Assembly (NCBI GenBank): GCA_002413095.1 | Contig: DHWI01000051.1 | Span: 2,004 to 8,562, forward strand | Direction: 5' to 3' | Source of the DNA: Thermoleophilia bacterium UBA5186 | GTDB taxonomy: Bacteria; Actinomycetota; Thermoleophilia; Gaiellales; Gaiellaceae | Length of the DNA: 6,559 bases | Shown here: piece by piece, positions 4,157-6,559 of the stretch | Layout: every line of letters starts with the position of its first letter | Numbering within the stretch: the first letter of the stretch is position 1 | Program-made: the position numbers and the translations under genes | The notes under the pieces: model-generated | What the model was told of the DNA's origin: nothing | Databases searched by the model: none | Seen by the model: the letters and a program-made list of their open reading frames with translations, nothing else

Positions 4157-5353
4157 ATGGCGGTCGAGGACGTGAGGGCGGTCGCGCTCATCGACGGCGA
4201 GCATTACGCGGAAGTCGTGCGGGACGCGCTCGCCGCGCTTCCGTACGACTTCGTGGGCGCGATCCTCGTCGGCGGGACGGAGAAGTTGCGCGGAGGAGAG
4301 GACTACGGGGTGCCGCTCGTCGAGGACTTCGACGGGGCAGATGTGGTGGTGGATCTCTCCGACGAGCCGGTGCTCGGCCCGGCCGAGCGGATGCGCTGGG
4401 CGTCGCGGGCGCTCGCGGCAGGGCTGCCGTACGTCGGGGCCGATTTCCGCTTCGACCCGCCTTCATACGCACCCTTCCCGCTGCCGTCGCTGGCGGTGAT
4501 CGGGACGGGCAAGCGCGTCGGGAAGACAGCCGTCTCGAGCCACGTCGCGCGATTGCTCGCGCGCGACCGAGAGGTCGTCGTCGTGGCGATGGGGCGGGGC
4601 GGGCCCGCGACGCCCGAGGTGGCGGACGTGCGACCGACGGCCGACTCGCTGCTGGAGCTGTCGCGCTCCGGCCGGCACGCGGCCTCGGACTACCTCGAGA
4701 TCGCCGCGATCGCGGGCGTCGTGACGGTGGGCTGCCGACGAGCCGGAGGTGGCCTCGCCGGACAGGTGTTCGAGTCGAACGTGCTCGAGGGCGCGCGCAT
4801 CGCTGCCGAGCTTCGGCCCGACCTCGTGATCTTCGACGGCAGCGGCGCCGCGATTCCGCCGGTGGAGGTCGACCGGCGGATCCTCGTAGCCCGCACCGAC
4901 CGCGACGCGACCGCGTATCTCAACCCCTACCGCGTGCTCGTGTCCGATCTGGTGGTGTTCGTCGGCGACGGCGACCCGGGGCCGATCCGCGCGGTGAAGG
5001 ACATCCCCGTTGTTCGCGTCGAACTGCGCCTCGCGCCGGTCGAGCCCCTCGCCGGGCGCCGCACGGCCGTGTTCACGACCGGGCCGGCGCCGACCGAGCA
5101 CCTGGACGGCGAGATCGTCGCGGTCTCGCGTAACCTCGCGCATCGCGAGCGACTGCGCGAGGATCTGGCCGCGGTTGAGGCGGACGTTTACCTCGTGGAG
5201 ATCAAGGCCGCGGCGATCGACGTGGTCGCCGAGGCCGCACGCGAGCGTGGCGTCGCGCTCGTCCTCGCCGCGAACGAGGTCGTCTCGCGCCCCGGCGAGT
5301 TGGATCTCGACGACGAGGTCGCAAAGCTCGTCCGGCCGGCGGTGCGCGCGTGA
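4157..5353 (+). CDS. cpgS: Cyclic 2,3-diphosphoglycerate synthetase
   Basis: The enzyme uses ATP to close 2,3-diphosphoglycerate into cyclic 2,3-diphosphoglycerate by forming an intramolecular phosphoanhydride. The N-terminus VRAVALIDGEHYAEVVRDAL (residues 6-25) matches the archaeal enzyme family, followed by VGGTEKL (38-44). A P-loop at 116-124 (GTGKRVGKT) with Lys123 binds the nucleotide, MGRGGP (145-150) is a family motif, and a later IFDGSGAAIPP segment resembles a Walker-B strand. The chain is 398 residues, soluble and shorter than the Methanothermus protein (about 460 from memory). ATG 4157 is chosen because it has GGGAG just upstream and leaves only eight residues before the conserved strand. 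The next gene overlaps by GTGA and encodes the enzyme that makes its substrate, which strongly supports the assignment. The family is best studied in methanogens; its presence in bacteria suggests a role in osmotic, heat or phosphate/energy storage (inference). Confidence 0.9.
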   Translation: MAVEDVRAVALIDGEHYAEVVRDALAALPYDFVGAILVGGTEKLRGGEDYGVPLVEDFDGADVVVDLSDEPVLGPAERMRWASRALAAGLPYVGADFRFDPPSYAPFPLPSLAVIGTGKRVGKTAVSSHVARLLARDREVVVVAMGRGGPATPEVADVRPTADSLLELSRSGRHAASDYLEIAAIAGVVTVGCRRAGGGLAGQVFESNVLEGARIAAELRPDLVIFDGSGAAIPPVEVDRRILVARTDRDATAYLNPYRVLVSDLVVFVGDGDPGPIRAVKDIPVVRVELRLAPVEPLAGRRTAVFTTGPAPTEHLDGEIVAVSRNLAHRERLREDLAAVEADVYLVEIKAAAIDVVAEAARERGVALVLAANEVVSRPGELDLDDEVAKLVRPAVRA

Positions 5354-6264
5354 GCCACCGCAGGCATGCCGCCCCATTGCCGCTCGGCGGCGAGGACGGG
5401 CTGCCGTATTCCAAGGGCCTGATGGCGCGCGCGCTCATCGCGGCCGGCGTTTCGGCCGTCCGCGCGTACGAGCTCGCGAGTCGGATCGACCGCGAGTTGA
5501 CCGAGACGGGGCGCGACTCGATCGAACTGGAGCGCTGCCGCGAGGTCGCACAGGAGGTGCTCGGCGACGACGACGGTGGGGCCGCAATCGACAGGTTGCT
5601 GCGCTTGCGCGATCTGCAGGAGCTCGAGCTGCCGATCATCCTCCTCGTCGGAGGGGCGACCGGCACGGGCAAGTCGACGGTCGCGACGGAGGCCGCGCAC
5701 CGGCTGGGGATCACGCGCGTCACCTCCACCGACTTCGTGCGCCAGACGATGCGCGCGTTCTTCTCGATGGACTTCATGCCGTCGATCCACTACTCGAGCT
5801 TCGAGGCCGACCAGGCGCTGCGCGTGCCCGAGGACGCTGAGGATCCGGTCGTCTCGGGCTTCCTCGAGCAGACGCGGAACGTGGCCGTAGGAGTGCAGGC
5901 GTCGATCGACCGCGCGCTCGAGGAGGGCTGGTCGATGGTGCTCGAGGGCGTGCACGTGGTGCCTGGACTGGTCCCGCAGCGGCCCGTCCAGGGTGCGCTC
6001 GTCGTCCAGTGCATCCTGACGATCGACGACGAAGAGGCGCACGCGTCGCACTTCTGGGTCCGGGACGTCTCCTCCGACGGCGTTCGGCCCGTGCGCAAGT
6101 ACCTCGACCGGCTGCCGGACATCCGCCGCGTGCAGGAGCTGATCGTCCGCCGAGCCGACCGGGCCGGCGTCCCGGTGATCGAGAACACGAACATCGAGGC
6201 GTCCATCCGGACCGTGATGGATCTCGTGCTCGAGGGTGCGTCGCGTCTGGAGGCCGTGTCGTGA
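5350..6264 (+). CDS. pgk2: 2-Phosphoglycerate kinase (2,3-diphosphoglycerate-forming)
   Basis: The enzyme phosphorylates 2-phosphoglycerate with ATP to 2,3-diphosphoglycerate, drawing from lower glycolysis/gluconeogenesis. It has 304 residues. Residues about 19-75 (LPYSKGLMARALIAAGV onward) resemble the ATP-cone-like N-terminal domain of archaeal 2-phosphoglycerate kinases, possibly an allosteric nucleotide sensor. The kinase domain follows a strand PIILLVGG and has a Walker A at 102-110 (GATGTGKST, Lys108). It continues with TSTDFVRQTMR (125-135), the MPSIHYSSFEA segment, a Walker-B-like SMVLEGVHVVPG strand and a closing VIENTNIEASI motif; all are typical of this P-loop kinase family. The GTG start overlaps the cpgS stop as GTGA, and its own stop overlaps the next GTG the same way, so three genes are translationally coupled. 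It is unrelated to ordinary 3-phosphoglycerate kinase. I am confident of family and substrate; regulation by the N-terminal domain is inferred. Confidence 0.92.
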   Translation: MSHRRHAAPLPLGGEDGLPYSKGLMARALIAAGVSAVRAYELASRIDRELTETGRDSIELERCREVAQEVLGDDDGGAAIDRLLRLRDLQELELPIILLVGGATGTGKSTVATEAAHRLGITRVTSTDFVRQTMRAFFSMDFMPSIHYSSFEADQALRVPEDAEDPVVSGFLEQTRNVAVGVQASIDRALEEGWSMVLEGVHVVPGLVPQRPVQGALVVQCILTIDDEEAHASHFWVRDVSSDGVRPVRKYLDRLPDIRRVQELIVRRADRAGVPVIENTNIEASIRTVMDLVLEGASRLEAVS

Positions 6265-6559
6265 CCGAGACCGAGCGTCCGCCGGCGATGGTTGAGGCCG
6301 AGGCGGCAGTCGCCTGCATCTGCGAGTCGTGCGTGCGCGCGACGGAGGCCTCGGCGCTCGCGAGCGCGCGCTGGCTCGGACGCGCCGACGTGGACGGCGC
6401 GGAGCGTGCGGCGTTCGAGGCGATGGCGCGGCCCCTGCACTACCTTCCGGTTGACGGCCGCGTCGTCATCGGCGCCGAGGACGGTGAGCTCGGATTCGGC
6501 ACCACGATCGGCTCGGGCGGTCCGGAGGTCGATCTCGCGCTCGACCCGCTCGAGGGCCG
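6261..6559 (+). CDS. Diverged class II fructose-1,6-bisphosphatase (GlpX)-like protein, 3' partial
   Basis: The first 99 residues are visible; the gene runs off the right edge. GTG 6261 overlaps the kinase stop as GTGA (an ATG at codon 10 is an alternative). The segment SARWLGRADVDGAERAAFEAM (35-55), then PVDGRVVIG (63-71), then GSGGPEVDLALDPLEG (84-99) aligns with the N-terminal metal-site region of GlpX. Compared with E. coli GlpX recalled from memory, Lys29 becomes Val44, metal ligand Asp33 becomes Glu48, and metal ligand Glu57 becomes Ala72. About five residues of the GEGEIDEAPMLY loop are missing. Asp85 and Glu88 are kept as Asp95 and Glu98. So it belongs to the Li-sensitive phosphatase superfamily, but it probably has altered substrate or metal use, or is non-catalytic. 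Coupling to the cyclic-diphosphoglycerate genes suggests action on a related phosphorylated metabolite or regulation of gluconeogenic flux; this is inference. Confidence 0.8.
   Translation, partial: MTETERPPAMVEAEAAVACICESCVRATEASALASARWLGRADVDGAERAAFEAMARPLHYLPVDGRVVIGAEDGELGFGTTIGSGGPEVDLALDPLEG

Noticed and set aside
4072..5133. Alternative plus-strand frame inside cpgS, and the antisense frames opposite cpgS and pgk2
   Set aside because: Arg/Gly/Ala-rich or His/Asp-rich shadows without motifs; the real frames have P-loops and family motifs.
6261..6559. Ordinary fructose-1,6-bisphosphatase GlpX
   Set aside because: The scaffold matches, but Lys29, Asp33 and Glu57 equivalents are replaced and the metal loop is shortened, so I call it GlpX-like only.
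1..6559. Mobile element, phage, CRISPR or tRNA
   Set aside because: No transposase, integrase, terminal inverted repeats, regularly spaced repeats or cloverleaf-capable sequence was seen on either strand by eye.

Overview
The window is GC-rich, densely packed bacterial chromosome. Its features are GTG starts, four-base GTGA gene overlaps, few Shine-Dalgarno sequences and several TANNNT boxes placed 6-7 bases before a start codon, which is typical of leaderless transcripts. Together with the actinobacterial-type MntH, the 51-residue RWYRW-ending hydrophobic protein and the cyclic-diphosphoglycerate genes, this points to a deep-branching actinobacterium (Thermoleophilia or Rubrobacteria are my best guesses). 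That placement is inference. No tRNA, rRNA, mobile element, CRISPR array or integration signature is visible.

Layout. (1) Bases 2-583, plus strand: C-terminal part of an M23 (LytM) peptidoglycan endopeptidase with a coiled-coil segment. (2) Bases 584-785: a 202-base gap with stacked hairpins and a pyrimidine tract complementary to the next ribosome binding site. (3) Bases 786-941, plus strand: a 51-residue membrane protein. (4) Bases 3155-947, minus strand: a small PD-(D/E)XK-like protein, then hypoxanthine phosphoribosyltransferase (hpt, apparently starting at CTG and overlapping the previous stop), then the NRAMP Mn(II) transporter mntH behind a DtxR/IdeR-like operator. (5) Bases 3214-4017, plus strand: a calcineurin-like metallophosphoesterase with a plausible leaderless promoter. 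(6) Bases 4157-6559, plus strand: three translationally coupled genes. These are cyclic 2,3-diphosphoglycerate synthetase, 2-phosphoglycerate kinase, and the start of a diverged class II fructose-1,6-bisphosphatase (GlpX) homologue that runs off the window.

The notable system is the last block. 2-Phosphoglycerate kinase makes 2,3-diphosphoglycerate from 2-phosphoglycerate, and the synthetase closes it into cyclic 2,3-diphosphoglycerate, an ion-like solute and phosphate/energy store best known from thermophilic methanogens. Here both steps sit in one overlapping bacterial operon, followed by a GlpX-like protein that lacks several catalytic residues of the classical enzyme. A metallophosphoesterase lies just upstream on the same strand. 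This may be a bacterial cyclic-diphosphoglycerate module with an undescribed third component and possibly its own hydrolase. The two core enzyme assignments are strong; the roles of the flanking members are inference.
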